Positions 1 through 7,212 of a DNA stretch of 46,185 nucleotides are shown here, one piece after another; the first letter of the stretch is position 1, and every line of letters begins with the position of its first letter. A program made the translations under genes and the position numbers. This stretch comes from an uncultured Flavobacteriaceae bacterium (GTDB taxonomy: Bacteria > Bacteroidota > Bacteroidia > Flavobacteriales > Flavobacteriaceae): assembly GCA_947497145.1 (NCBI GenBank), contig CANMFQ010000030.1, positions 1 to 46,185 of the forward strand. Reading direction: 5' to 3'. The notes below the pieces were generated by a model. That model ran no database searches. It worked only from the letters and a program-made list of their open reading frames with translations, and had not been told where the DNA came from.

Positions 1-2
1 AA

Positions 3-68
3 AAATGTAGCACTACTAAAAAAGAGAAAGCTCAAAAACCATATTTTAAAAAAGGCTTACAAAAATAA
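3..68 (+). CDS. C-terminal tail of an unidentified gene cut by the window edge
   Basis: An open frame enters from the left edge and ends at TAA 66-68. Its last 21 residues are lysine-rich and end in KKGLQK. The Rhs core fragment of the next cassette begins in the same frame straight after this stop, so the junction looks like a recombination scar. By analogy with the other cassettes this may be the end of an immunity gene, but nothing in the residues identifies it. Confidence 0.35.
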   Translation, partial: KCSTTKKEKAQKPYFKKGLQK

Positions 69-956
69 GCCCTTAACGGTACTGAACATCCGTATAAATA
101 TCAAGGTGTAGAGTTGGAAGAAAGTTTAGATTTGAATCTATACGAAATGGAGTTTAGACTGTATGACCCAGCTATTGCAAGGTTTACTTCTATTGACCCA
201 CTTGCTGAAGAGCGCGACTGGCTGACCCCATATAATTTTGTACAAAATAACCCAGTTACCAGAATTGACCCATCAGGTCTATTAGATGACTATGGTTTAG
301 ACCAAGATGGCTACGTAACATTGTTACAGAAAACAAATGACAATTTTGATAGGCTATATTCCGTTACTACTGATGATGATGGTAATTTAGTCAAAGACGA
401 TAATGGAGAAGTAATAAAAAATGATACAGATGGTGATGGTGCTGTAAGTGAGAACGATTATGTTCAGGTAGATAAAGACAACCCTGAAAGCGAAACCATT
501 ATTTCTGATTTGTCAACCAAGACAGCCAAAGGTAATAGCTATGGAACTACAAAATCTGTAGATGATGCTGTTAATGTTTTTAAGTTTGCCGTTGATAATT
601 CTAATGTTGAATGGTCATTAAGTAATTTTAGTAATGGTACTAACCTATTAAATACAAAACATCTGAAAAGCAGAGTGACACAAGGAGAAAGATTAGGATT
701 GTCAGGTCTTAACATAAACACATTAAGGTTGGGCATGCATAGTCATCCAAATGGAGGCGTCAAAGGACCATCTGCTCAAGAAAGATTGTATTCCGCTGCT
801 GATAATTTTAAAATTCAACTTTCTATTTATCATAAAGGGAATCAAACATTTTATCCTTATAGTAAGAGGCAAGGCATTGTGAGGAGAGGTGTTAAGAAAG
901 TTCAAACTGCGGAAGAATTAAGAAAGTCTTTTTATAGAAGATATAAAGGAAATTAA
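69..956 (+). CDS. Orphan Rhs C-terminal cassette with JAB/JAMM-like toxin domain (Toxin-JAB1 type)
   Basis: The frame opens at the stop at 66-68. It carries only the end of an Rhs core (YDPAIARFTSIDPLAEE, then the IDPSG junction near 261-275) before a variable toxin tail. No ATG precedes the core; the first possible start is a TTG at 114, so this is probably a silent, 5'-truncated cassette. The tail opens with a DYGLDQDGYV segment and an acidic loop rich in Asp and Gly (DTDGDG, near 423-440) that resembles a calcium-binding loop. It then shows HSHP at 738-749 and SAAD near 792-803, the HxH...SxxD pattern of JAMM metalloproteases. This layout matches the JAB-like toxins of polymorphic toxin systems. 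The lipoprotein gene 12 bp downstream is the likely immunity partner. Family assignment is from motif memory, not a search. Confidence 0.75.
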   Translation, partial: ALNGTEHPYKYQGVELEESLDLNLYEMEFRLYDPAIARFTSIDPLAEERDWLTPYNFVQNNPVTRIDPSGLLDDYGLDQDGYVTLLQKTNDNFDRLYSVTTDDDGNLVKDDNGEVIKNDTDGDGAVSENDYVQVDKDNPESETIISDLSTKTAKGNSYGTTKSVDDAVNVFKFAVDNSNVEWSLSNFSNGTNLLNTKHLKSRVTQGERLGLSGLNINTLRLGMHSHPNGGVKGPSAQERLYSAADNFKIQLSIYHKGNQTFYPYSKRQGIVRRGVKKVQTAEELRKSFYRRYKGN

Positions 957-968
957 AACAAAGTAGAT

Positions 969-1439
969 ATGAAATATACGTTTATATTATTATTAAGTGT
1001 AAGCATTGCATGCTCTCAAAATCCAAGCGAGAATATCGCAAGCGAAACTTTTAAAACAGAACTTGATATATTAATTAATTATCTTAATTCAAAAAAATCC
1101 AAGGTGAAATTTATAGAGTTGAACATGATTAATTCTAATACCTTCTCCTTAATTCCTTCTGAAGCATTTAGCAAAGAACATTCAAAAGGATATTTTCTTT
1201 ACAATGGGAAATATATTGTTTTGGATAAAAAAATGGGTGATAAAATAACTGAAAAATTGATAGGTATTAACTTGAAAGACTCTAAATTGATAGATTGCAG
1301 TGAGTGTAGATATGAAGAATCGGAAGATTACATTGACCCTGTTGATTTTTTCATCTATGGATATAATGATAATCTGTTTACAATAAAAAGTGGAGGAATA
1401 GATGATATCAAAACATATGTAAAGGTAAGAAGCAGGTAA
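969..1439 (+). CDS. Putative immunity lipoprotein for the JAB-like toxin
   Basis: This 156-aa protein starts at an ATG 12 bp after the toxin stop. The N-terminus is a lipoprotein signal peptide: a charged start, a hydrophobic run, and a lipobox SIAC with Cys about residue 15. The mature part has no domain I recognise; it is Lys/Glu-rich, with a CSEC pair near residues 112-115. Its place directly behind the toxin tail is the usual immunity position in Rhs cassettes. Anchoring in the envelope would imply that the toxin is met in the periplasm rather than the cytoplasm. The function is inferred from context only. Confidence 0.6.
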   Translation: MKYTFILLLSVSIACSQNPSENIASETFKTELDILINYLNSKKSKVKFIELNMINSNTFSLIPSEAFSKEHSKGYFLYNGKYIVLDKKMGDKITEKLIGINLKDSKLIDCSECRYEESEDYIDPVDFFIYGYNDNLFTIKSGGIDDIKTYVKVRSR

Positions 1440-1462
1440 TATTCTTTAACAAATTAAAAAAA

Positions 1463-1521
1463 ACCTGCTGGTCCTAGTATGCGCCAGCGCTCGTTTGTAA
1501 CGAGTGCCGTCAACAGTAAGC
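1463..1521 (+). repeat. Inter-cassette hairpin repeat, type I, short copy
   Basis: It contains the shared core from the CCTGCTGG start through the hairpin CTCGTT-TGT-AACGAG at 1490-1504, followed by TGCCGTCAACAGTAAGC. Related copies lie at 2771, 5081, 9571 and 9774. This copy stops after the AGTAAGCC segment and then joins another Rhs fragment. Confidence 0.8.
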
Positions 1522-1555
1522 CTACCCAAAGACCAACATAGAAATACTCACTATA

Positions 1556-2287
1556 AACTATTATGATAATTATAATGCCAAATCTTCTGAAATCATTGAG
1601 GAGAATAATTATTATCCCTTTGGTCTTGAACATAAAGGATACAATTCGGTGGTGACATCAACGAACCTGGCACAGGTCTACAGGTACAACGGAAAGGAGC
1701 TGAACAATGAGCTTGGACTGGATTGGTACGACTACGGGGCAAGGAACTATGCTGCTGCTGCTGTGGGAAGATGGATGAATGTCGATCCATTAGCCGACCA
1801 ATATTATGAAACCAGCACTTACGTATACGCTTTGAACAATCCTATATTCTTTATTGATCCAGATGGAAGATCGGTTTTGGATATATTTTACATCAATACC
1901 AATGGTACGATAGAACAAGTAGAACAGGCAGGAGATCATCAGTTCTTTGCCGCAGGTTTTGTTTGGCAAAAAGGGTTTACAGAGAATCAAGCACATAATA
2001 ATTCAATTGTATGGAATTATGGAGCAGGTTTAGCAGATATGGTAAAAGAACACGGTTATAGTACCAACCTTTTTAATGACAAAACTTCTTTAGGTAAAAT
2101 GGCTCGAAATGGCTCTACTCTTGCAACTTTTCTATTAGCTTGGACTAATATAGCAAAACCTTATAAGTTAGCTGTTGGTGCTGGTGCAATATTAGGTAAT
2201 GGCTACAGGGCATTTGGAAATCATTCAGGTAGAAGTACTCAGCTTGAAAGCTCATCAAAAGTAATGTTTAAAACTATTGAAGATTAA
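1556..2287 (+). CDS. Orphan Rhs C-terminal cassette with unidentified, partly hydrophobic toxin tail
   Basis: The frame is open from 1520, and Rhs core similarity begins near 1556 (EENNYYPFGLEHKGYN, then YRYNGKELNNELGLDWYDY). Only alternative starts such as GTG 1649 are available, so this is a 5'-truncated cassette. After the FIDPDGR junction near 1852-1869 comes a tail of about 140 residues that I do not recognise. Its second half is hydrophobic and glycine/alanine-rich (TFLLAWTNIAKPYKLAVGAG), which could insert into or sit on a membrane. The next gene encodes a membrane protein, which fits a membrane-active toxin with a membrane-resident immunity protein. The mode of action is inferred. Confidence 0.65.
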   Translation, partial: NYYDNYNAKSSEIIEENNYYPFGLEHKGYNSVVTSTNLAQVYRYNGKELNNELGLDWYDYGARNYAAAAVGRWMNVDPLADQYYETSTYVYALNNPIFFIDPDGRSVLDIFYINTNGTIEQVEQAGDHQFFAAGFVWQKGFTENQAHNNSIVWNYGAGLADMVKEHGYSTNLFNDKTSLGKMARNGSTLATFLLAWTNIAKPYKLAVGAGAILGNGYRAFGNHSGRSTQLESSSKVMFKTIED

Positions 2288-2291
2288 GAAT

Positions 2292-2675
2292 ATGAAATTT
2301 TATAAAAAATATTACAAACTATTTTTAGCAGTTATTGTAATCCTTGAATTTATATCTTTTCTGATGTTAGGAAAAAGTAAAAGTTTTTTAGGTCTATTCT
2401 ATTTCTTTAGTATAGCATTTTTTATAATGATAGTATTGAATTTTTTAATAATTAGAAAAACATTAGAAAAGCCAGTAAGTTTAAGCTTGAAAAACTTAAA
2501 TATAAAGTTTTTTGGTATAGAAATGTTGATTGCAGCATTAATACCTTTACTGTTTTTCTTAAATTATGATAGGGTATTTTCAACTTTACCTGAGTTAGTT
2601 TTCAACTCATTATTTATTTTATTAGGAATCTCTCTTTTTAAAATATCAATTAATAGTCTTAAAGTTGATAATTGA
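2292..2675 (+). CDS. Putative membrane immunity protein with about four transmembrane helices
   Basis: The start is taken at ATG 2292, 4 bp after the toxin stop, rather than the overlapping TTG at 2277. The 127-aa product is dominated by about four hydrophobic segments (roughly residues 9-26, 32-50, 72-91 and 102-119). It has a Lys/Tyr-rich start and a short polar tail, with no enzymatic motif. Its position after the orphan Rhs tail and before a terminator makes it that cassette's immunity gene. Integral membrane immunity proteins are typical against pore-forming or otherwise membrane-active toxins. Confidence 0.6.
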   Translation: MKFYKKYYKLFLAVIVILEFISFLMLGKSKSFLGLFYFFSIAFFIMIVLNFLIIRKTLEKPVSLSLKNLNIKFFGIEMLIAALIPLLFFLNYDRVFSTLPELVFNSLFILLGISLFKISINSLKVDN

Positions 2676-2693
2676 TAATAAAATGAATCTTTT

Positions 2694-2729
2694 AAAAAAA
2701 AAAGCCACTTTTTCGAAGTGGTTTTTTTA
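2694..2729 (+). terminator. Rho-independent terminator after the membrane immunity gene
   Basis: The stem AGCCACTT / AAGTGG with a TTTCG-containing loop is preceded by an A-run and followed by seven T residues. It ends the toxin-immunity pair at 1556-2675. Confidence 0.85.
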
Positions 2730-2770
2730 TGCTCTAAAGTGAAGCTACATTTTTATTAAAGAAATCCGCT

Positions 2771-2900
2771 CCCCCTGCTGGTTCTAATATGCTAGCGCTC
2801 GTTTGTAACGAGTGCCGTCAACAGTAAGCTATGCGAGTAAGAAACAATAGTGAATAACAAAAGCCACAGCGGTATTTGTTGTGGTTTTCGTAGTTTAGGT
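2771..2900 (+). repeat. Inter-cassette hairpin repeat, type I, long copy
   Basis: The hairpin CTCGTT-TGT-AACGAG lies at 2798-2812. It is followed by the shared spacer, a second hairpin-like segment AAAAGCCACAG...TTGTGGTTTT (about 2858-2888) that resembles a weak terminator, and the end CGTAGTTTAGG. The same long form recurs at 9571 and 9774. The gap between 2676 and 3126 holds only the terminator and repeats. Confidence 0.8.
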
Positions 2901-3072
2901 CTCCGCTCTCCGAAGAGTATTGAGTAGGGCTGTGCGAAGTTTGCAACTTCGTACCGTCAACAGTAAGCCATACGAGTAAGAAACAATAGTGAATTACAAA
3001 AGCTACAGTAGTATTTGTTGTGGCTTTGTTTTGTAGCTAATGTGTGTGACTGCGAAGTTGCAAACTTCGCAG
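2901..3072 (+). repeat. Inter-cassette element, type II, complete copy with 19-bp terminal inverted repeats
   Basis: After a 34-bp leader (2901-2934, also at 12029 and 14116), the element runs from TGCGAAGTTTGCAACTTCG at 2933-2951 to its exact reverse complement at 3053-3071, about 139 bp in all. Each end is itself a hairpin. The interior is similar to that of type I repeats. No coding frame is present. The form resembles a MITE or a REP-like element. Confidence 0.8.
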
Positions 3073-3126
3073 AGCAGTTACAGTTATGAAGCATTAAAGT
3101 TGTACAATTAGCAGTTTTACCAATGA

Positions 3127-3405
3127 AATCAAAAAAAGATAAAAATATGTGATGGAGATAGAACTGCCGCTCACGAATTTGGAGCTCATATGTTGAATCT
3201 TAAAGATTCTAATGGTGTTTTTGATCTTTTAAGAAGTGGAGGCTTTGGTTCTAATGTTACCACGAAACAGTTGAAGGCAACTATTATCATAGTACAAAAA
3301 TACGAGAATAGGATTAACAGAGGAACTAACTATGATGTTAGAATGTATAAACTTTATAAAATAAAACGCCTAAACGCTGGATTAGCTCACCCATTGCTTG
3401 ATTAA
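3127..3405 (+). pseudogene. Toxin-tail remnant with an HEFGAH metallopeptidase-like motif, no Rhs core
   Basis: The frame is open from 3127 (stop at 3124-3126) and begins abruptly with CDGDRTAAHEFGAHMLNL. HEFGAH at 3172-3189 sits where zinc peptidases carry HExxH, and the following MLNLKDS resembles the Gly-Leu-x-Asp run after that motif, but there is one extra residue between Glu and the second His. The first ATG (3190) lies after the motif, so translation from it would omit the active site. The rest is basic, like many toxin tails. It is probably a displaced toxin end stripped of its core. The peptidase call is tentative. Confidence 0.45.
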
Positions 3406-3416
3406 TAGGATAGACT

Positions 3417-3587
3417 ATGTTAAAAAAAATATTGATAATATTACTTCTCTTAGTCTCAATGCTAATTTGCCACCAGATATATTGGTATTCGGCTTTAGAT
3501 GGAAATTTAACAATTTGGATTAATAATCAATCAGAAGTAGAATATATTTGGGATCAGGAATTACAGGATGAAGTCTCAAATGAATAA
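3417..3587 (+). CDS. Small membrane-anchored protein (56 aa), possible immunity gene
   Basis: ATG 3417 lies 11 bp after the toxin remnant. The product has a strongly hydrophobic N-terminal segment (MLKKILIILLLLVSMLIC) and then a polar, acidic tail ending in DEVSNE. It could be a signal-anchored protein, or a lipoprotein with Cys 18. It is followed 2 bp later by the gene at 3590, so the two are probably co-transcribed. The function is unknown. Confidence 0.5.
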   Translation: MLKKILIILLLLVSMLICHQIYWYSALDGNLTIWINNQSEVEYIWDQELQDEVSNE

Positions 3588-3589
3588 TT

Positions 3590-4117
3590 ATGGAAAAATT
3601 TATTTCAAGTATTTTGGGAGAAGAAAGGGTTATAGATAAGATTGTCAAAAAGGATAATTTTTTATATGTCTTTCACATTAACAAAAAATATTTGGAGAGT
3701 AATTTCAAAGACAATTATATAGAAATAGGAGGTGAAGGCCCTTTACTTATAAATCTTGACGATAAGAGTTATTCTTTTATAAGTGAATCAGAATTCAGTT
3801 TAGAACACTATGACCCCGAAATTTTCGGAGATATTAAGGAGATGTCATTGAATACAAGTAGCATTGTCAATAATATCGAAGTAAGAAGTCATATCAATTT
3901 TGAAGATATTGGTCTAATGCTTAAAAATGAAGGTTTTGAGTCTATTGATGAGTTTTACATTTTTAGTTATAACCCATTGAAAAATATAGAAGTTGAAGAT
4001 TATAGCGAGGGATATAAAATCATAAGTTTTCTAGTTGGTTACCTTAAAAAAATAAATGCTAATTATAGTCTGGTTAAAGAGAATCATCTTTTAATTGAAA
4101 AAGAAATAATCCATTAG
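3590..4117 (+). CDS. Putative cytoplasmic immunity protein, paralogue of the protein at 12217
   Basis: This 175-aa soluble protein is acidic and has no signal peptide. Near residue 48 it carries GGEGPLLINLDDKSYSFI, which aligns with GGRGPLRISISNKTIERI in the 172-aa protein at 12217-12735. Both end in a matching pattern where a late Lys-rich strand leads to LLIEKE or ILIERE. The same segment is reminiscent of small immunity families such as Imm35, but I cannot assign one. It follows the HEFGAH toxin remnant and the 56-aa membrane protein in a tight cluster. Confidence 0.55.
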   Translation: MEKFISSILGEERVIDKIVKKDNFLYVFHINKKYLESNFKDNYIEIGGEGPLLINLDDKSYSFISESEFSLEHYDPEIFGDIKEMSLNTSSIVNNIEVRSHINFEDIGLMLKNEGFESIDEFYIFSYNPLKNIEVEDYSEGYKIISFLVGYLKKINANYSLVKENHLLIEKEIIH

Positions 4118-4119
4118 TC

Positions 4120-4417
4120 CTTGCTATTGTTCCTGCCCCAGCTACAGTGGTTTCAAATAAAATTGAGAGTATAGTTGATGCCACCTATGTCCGATATGTT
4201 GGCCTTGCCTGGGGATGTGGGTAGAATGGAATTACAAGGAATACATTCTCAAGTGATATTTGAGGAATTTACTCTAACTCGACCTTTACAGGTACTTAGT
4301 TCAAAAGTTAATCTTGGTGCAGAAGCTGGTGCCCACCAAGTATTATCTGTTGAAATCCAAAGTTTTTCTAAAGTAAAAGAATTACCTTTAAATGTTCAAT
4401 TAAGAAAGGCACAATGA
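4120..4417 (+). pseudogene. Probable frameshifted toxin-tail remnant
   Basis: One frame runs from 4120 (LAIVPAPATVVSNKIESIVD...) to a TAG at 4222-4224. A second, overlapping frame runs from 4175 to 4417 and contains IFEEFTLTRPLQVLSS and later AEAGAHQVLS. Together they read like one toxin tail broken by a frameshift near 4200-4260. The second frame ends in an ATGA overlap with the next gene, the coupling expected of a toxin and immunity pair. There is no Rhs core. I do not recognise the toxin. Confidence 0.35.
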
Positions 4418-4647
4418 GACATATAGATAAATATTATTCCTTTTGTTATAGAGCCTTAAGTGCACCAAATGGTGCACCTAGTTACATTTACTTGGTTGAC
4501 AAAGCTAATAATATGTTGATAACCACAGATCAGACAATTTCTGAATATTACAAGGTTCCCATATATTTGTCAAATAATTCGGGTCAAGTTAGAAAAGCTA
4601 ATTATTCTTTAGAATATACTGGTCAAAATCCTAATTATTTGATTTGA
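4414..4647 (+). CDS. Small putative immunity protein (77 aa)
   Basis: The ATG at 4414 overlaps the preceding stop by 4 bp, suggesting translational coupling. The product is soluble and rich in Tyr and Asn, with no signal peptide and no domain I recognise. Its position behind the broken toxin tail is the only reason to call it an immunity protein. It might also be truncated. Confidence 0.4.
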   Translation: MRHIDKYYSFCYRALSAPNGAPSYIYLVDKANNMLITTDQTISEYYKVPIYLSNNSGQVRKANYSLEYTGQNPNYLI

Positions 4648-4708
4648 CGAGTAAAAAAGGAAAGTTAATAGGTAATTTCCGAAGATAGACTATTGCAAAA
4701 CTTAAGCT

Positions 4709-5107
4709 ATGAAAAAAATAAGGATTATATTTTTATGTCTTTTCGTTTTCATTTCTTGTGAAAACACTAAATATGAGGAGATTCATGTCATGATTGAAAA
4801 TATCGAAGACTCAATGAGTTCAGAAGATTTGGGAAAACTAAAAAACCTTTCTGAAAATACTATGAATGACGAATTTGATTATTCCATTTATTATAGAGAT
4901 AATATCTTAGTTTCAGAAAATAGTAAGTCAGATGTGCAGTTTTTTAATTCATTGGGAGTTGATAATACTAACGACATGACAAACATTCTTTTCACTGTTT
5001 TACATAGAAAACTTAACGACAAACCACTTGGTATAGAGAATTTAGTCAAGTTATCTGTGGAAGGTAAAACAATATTTAGCCCCCCTGCTGATCCTAGTAT
5101 GCGCTAA
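4709..5107 (+). CDS. Putative immunity lipoprotein, 3' end replaced by the repeat
   Basis: This 132-aa frame has a lipoprotein signal (MKKIRIIFLCLFVFISC, lipobox FISC). The mature part is acidic and unrecognised. The last residues, SPPADPSMR, are encoded by the start of the inter-cassette repeat at 5081, whose copy at 1463 would read similarly. The natural C-terminus therefore seems to have been lost in a recombination that joined the repeat to this gene. No toxin tail lies directly upstream. Confidence 0.5.
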   Translation: MKKIRIIFLCLFVFISCENTKYEEIHVMIENIEDSMSSEDLGKLKNLSENTMNDEFDYSIYYRDNILVSENSKSDVQFFNSLGVDNTNDMTNILFTVLHRKLNDKPLGIENLVKLSVEGKTIFSPPADPSMR

Positions 5108-5130
5108 CGCTAGTTTGTAACTAGTGCCGT
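5081..5130 (+). repeat. Inter-cassette hairpin repeat, type I, short copy with a compensated stem
   Basis: The hairpin here is CTAGTT-TGT-AACTAG (5110-5124). It differs from the CTCGTT/AACGAG of other copies by a C-G pair changed to A-T, so pairing is kept. The spacer then changes from CAACAGTAAGC to ACTGAGTATGC and joins Rhs core sequence. Confidence 0.8.
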
Positions 5131-5148
5131 ACTGAGTATGCAAATAAC

Positions 5149-5478
5149 GATGCCAACGGGAATATGACTCGTGATTTAAATAAAGATATCACCAATATCA
5201 CCTACAATCATTTAAATTTACCAACTCGGGTACATTTTGGAGCAAGTAGCAGTAGCAGTAAAGACATTTACTATACCTATGATGCTACAGGCACTAAAAT
5301 AGAAAAGAAGGTGCAAAATGGTGGGTACTACCAAGATATTACGCTTTACGCAGGTAATATGATATATAGTGGAAATACACACCCATCTGATGGCTATATG
5401 AATTTACAATTTTTCAATACCCCCGAAGGCTATGTGGAACCCAAAAACCCTGAAAATCTTGGTGAAGGGTATAACTAT
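5149..5478 (+). repeat. Long direct repeat within Rhs core, copy 1
   Basis: As far as I can read by eye, 5149-5478 matches 10326-10655 base for base (about 330 bp), after which the two diverge. It encodes the Rhs core from DANGNMTRDL to GEGYNY. Such identity between cassettes with different tails points to recent duplication or gene conversion. Confidence 0.85.
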
Positions 5479-6435
5479 ATTTATCAATATAAAGACCATT
5501 TAGGGAATGTTAGACTGTCCTACTCGGATAATAATAATGACGGGGTAATTACGGCTTCTTCTGAAATTGTGGAAGAAAACAACTACTATCCTTTCGGGCT
5601 TGAGCACAAAGGTTACAATAATGTCGTGAACGGAGAGGAGAATAATTACCAAACCTTCCAAGGTCAAGAAATCTCAAAAGAGCTTGGTTATAATATTTTA
5701 GAATTTAGATTCAGGCACTATGACCCATCAATAGGTAGGTTTTTTACGGTAGATCCCTTAACGGAACAATATACCGATTGGGGCCCATATGTTTTTAGTG
5801 GAAATAGAGTAATTGACGCACGGGAACTAGAGGGTCTAGAGCCACACTCTGTACATAAAACGCTAAATGGTGCAGCAACTAACTTTGGACAACAATATAA
5901 TGGGAGGTCTATTATTAATGGGGTAGAATATAGTTCTAGATTTTATTCTTCTACTAGAAATGGAGTTACTACATATTCGTATGTGGAACCATTGGAAGGT
6001 AGTGGTTATGGAGTGGGCATACCTGACCCGAGCACTATTCCTGAAGGAGGCACTAATGCTGGAGATATTCATTCTCATGGAGATGACGAAGTTGAAACGA
6101 TTGAGGGAGAAACCGATGCTGATAATGTTCCATCTGACCAAGATATTCAAAGTACTATAGAAGGAGGTTTGCCTTCGTTCGTAGTTACACCTAGCGGAAC
6201 AGTCCAAAGGGTAGACCCCAATACAGGAGAAGTTTCTGTAGTTTCAACGGATGTACCAAGTGACCCGAAAAGCCCTAAACGAACAAATTCAATAAACCCT
6301 TCATTAGAACCCTATGTTCCATCAAGACCCAAAGTTACACCTGTTAACATAACGCCTAGAGGGATTACTCCCGTGCGAATTGATACGCCAAATATTGATG
6401 AGCTTTTAAATGGAGGGGGAACTATAAAACAGTAA
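5149..6435 (+). CDS. Orphan Rhs C-terminal cassette with DUF4329 (JAMM-like) toxin domain
   Basis: The frame is open from 5125 and Rhs core begins near 5149; the first ATG is 5164 (423 aa). The core covers about residues 1-225, with DHLGNVRLSY and HYDPSIGRFFTVDPL. The tail has the order of a DUF4329 domain: a Tyr/Ser-rich strand region, then AGDIHSHG (His303, His305) and PSDQD (Ser324, Asp327), then FVVTPSGTVQRVDP. HxH...SxxD is the JAMM metal-site pattern. A Pro-rich stretch ends the protein. An NTF2-fold immunity gene follows 7 bp downstream. The cassette is fused to an inter-cassette repeat in place of a normal gene start, so it is probably silent until recombined. Confidence 0.75.
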   Translation, partial: DANGNMTRDLNKDITNITYNHLNLPTRVHFGASSSSSKDIYYTYDATGTKIEKKVQNGGYYQDITLYAGNMIYSGNTHPSDGYMNLQFFNTPEGYVEPKNPENLGEGYNYIYQYKDHLGNVRLSYSDNNNDGVITASSEIVEENNYYPFGLEHKGYNNVVNGEENNYQTFQGQEISKELGYNILEFRFRHYDPSIGRFFTVDPLTEQYTDWGPYVFSGNRVIDARELEGLEPHSVHKTLNGAATNFGQQYNGRSIINGVEYSSRFYSSTRNGVTTYSYVEPLEGSGYGVGIPDPSTIPEGGTNAGDIHSHGDDEVETIEGETDADNVPSDQDIQSTIEGGLPSFVVTPSGTVQRVDPNTGEVSVVSTDVPSDPKSPKRTNSINPSLEPYVPSRPKVTPVNITPRGITPVRIDTPNIDELLNGGGTIKQ

Positions 6436-6442
6436 AGTTATT

Positions 6443-6772
6443 ATGAGAAATCTTATTATTTACTTATCACTATTTGTTTTAGCTGTAAATGTATCATGTG
6501 CTCAACTCAAAGCAAATGAAAGTAAAACTATTCCAGAACAAAAAGCAGGCATAGTTAAAACCCCCGAAACTGCTATTAAGATTGCAGAGGTTTTATGGTT
6601 TTCCATCTATGGAGAGAAAATTTATAATAGTAAGCCTTTTAAGGCAAAACTTATTAAAGATGATGAGATTTGGTATGTGGAGGGAACTCTAAATACAGAT
6701 AAAGGAGGTGTTCCTTTTATGGAAATCCAACGGAAAGATTGTAAGATTCTAAAGTTTGGACATGGAAAATAG
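6443..6772 (+). CDS. NTF2-fold immunity lipoprotein
   Basis: The 109-aa product has a signal peptide with lipobox NVSC. It then has a compact domain with TPETAIKIAEVLWFSIYGEK, KPFKAKL, EIWYVEGTL, GGVPFMEI and a final KILKFGHGK. This order matches the NTF2-fold immunity family (Imm-NTF2-2 type), which is often found next to Rhs toxin tails in Bacteroidota. It is separated from the DUF4329 toxin by 7 bp and followed by a strong terminator, so the pair forms one unit. The lipoprotein signal places it in the envelope. Confidence 0.75.
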   Translation: MRNLIIYLSLFVLAVNVSCAQLKANESKTIPEQKAGIVKTPETAIKIAEVLWFSIYGEKIYNSKPFKAKLIKDDEIWYVEGTLNTDKGGVPFMEIQRKDCKILKFGHGK

Positions 6773-6778
6773 TAAATC

Positions 6779-6808
6779 AAGAAACCGCCCAATGAGGCGG
6801 TTTTTTAT
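6779..6808 (+). terminator. Rho-independent terminator after the NTF2-fold immunity gene
   Basis: A GC-rich stem AACCGCC / GGCGGTT with a short CAATGA loop is followed by six T residues. It overlaps the end of the - strand XRE fragment. Confidence 0.85.
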
Positions 6809-7021
6809 TGCGCGAGTTTTTGGGTAAGGTCTGCCTTCAGCACGAAAGCCGAAAGAAAGTCCTTTACGGTTTCCTTTTGTTTGCTCGATAATTTTTGCGC
6901 CTTGTTGAAGAGGGAGAGCAGGTCGGAATCTTCAAAAATATCCTGTGCGATGTTCTCGCCATGCACCAATCTATCGAGAGAAATCTCCAAGACTTCCGCC
7001 ATGCGCTTTGCCACTCTCAAC
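6805..7021 (-). pseudogene. C-terminal fragment of an XRE-family regulator
   Basis: Read on the - strand, the frame ends with RVAKRMAEVLEISLDRLVHG followed by about 45 residues with KAQKLSSKQKETVKDFLSAF. This resembles the last helix of a Cro/C1-type helix-turn-helix domain plus the dimer tail of small XRE regulators. The N-terminal half is missing; upstream the sequence changes to a transposase remnant in another frame. It is not expected to be functional. The exact joint lies near 7015-7030. Confidence 0.5.
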
Positions 7022-7204
7022 CAATGATTTGACCATTCCCTCAAGTATCTGAAAACGATACTTGGGTGTGAAAACAATGTGATAGTCACATTTGTAATAC
7101 ACATGTGTTAATTTTCTATATTTACTCATCTTAAAAAGTTTTAGTTGAGCAAAGCTAAAAAATGGCAGAGCCTTTAAAACATGACCACCGTCAAAGACGG
7201 TGGT
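7022..7204 (-). mobile_element. Remnant of an IS200/IS605-family element: tnpA start and end hairpin
   Basis: From ATG at 7129 on the - strand the sequence reads MSKYRKLTHVYYKCDYHIVF followed by TPKYRF, the conserved N-terminus of TnpA Y1 transposases. The similarity ends near 7025 at the XRE fragment, so the catalytic Tyr is absent. Upstream of the gene start, at 7184-7204, is a perfect 9-bp hairpin (ACCACCGTC, AAA loop, GACGGTGGT), placed as expected for the subterminal hairpin of the left end. The other end was not found in the window. Confidence 0.75.
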
Positions 7205-7212
7205 TTTTCAAT

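Noticed and set aside
6805-7104. A single 99-aa XRE-type gene on the - strand
   Set aside because: Its first 28 residues are an out-of-frame reading of an IS200 transposase start, so the frame is a chance fusion of two remnants.
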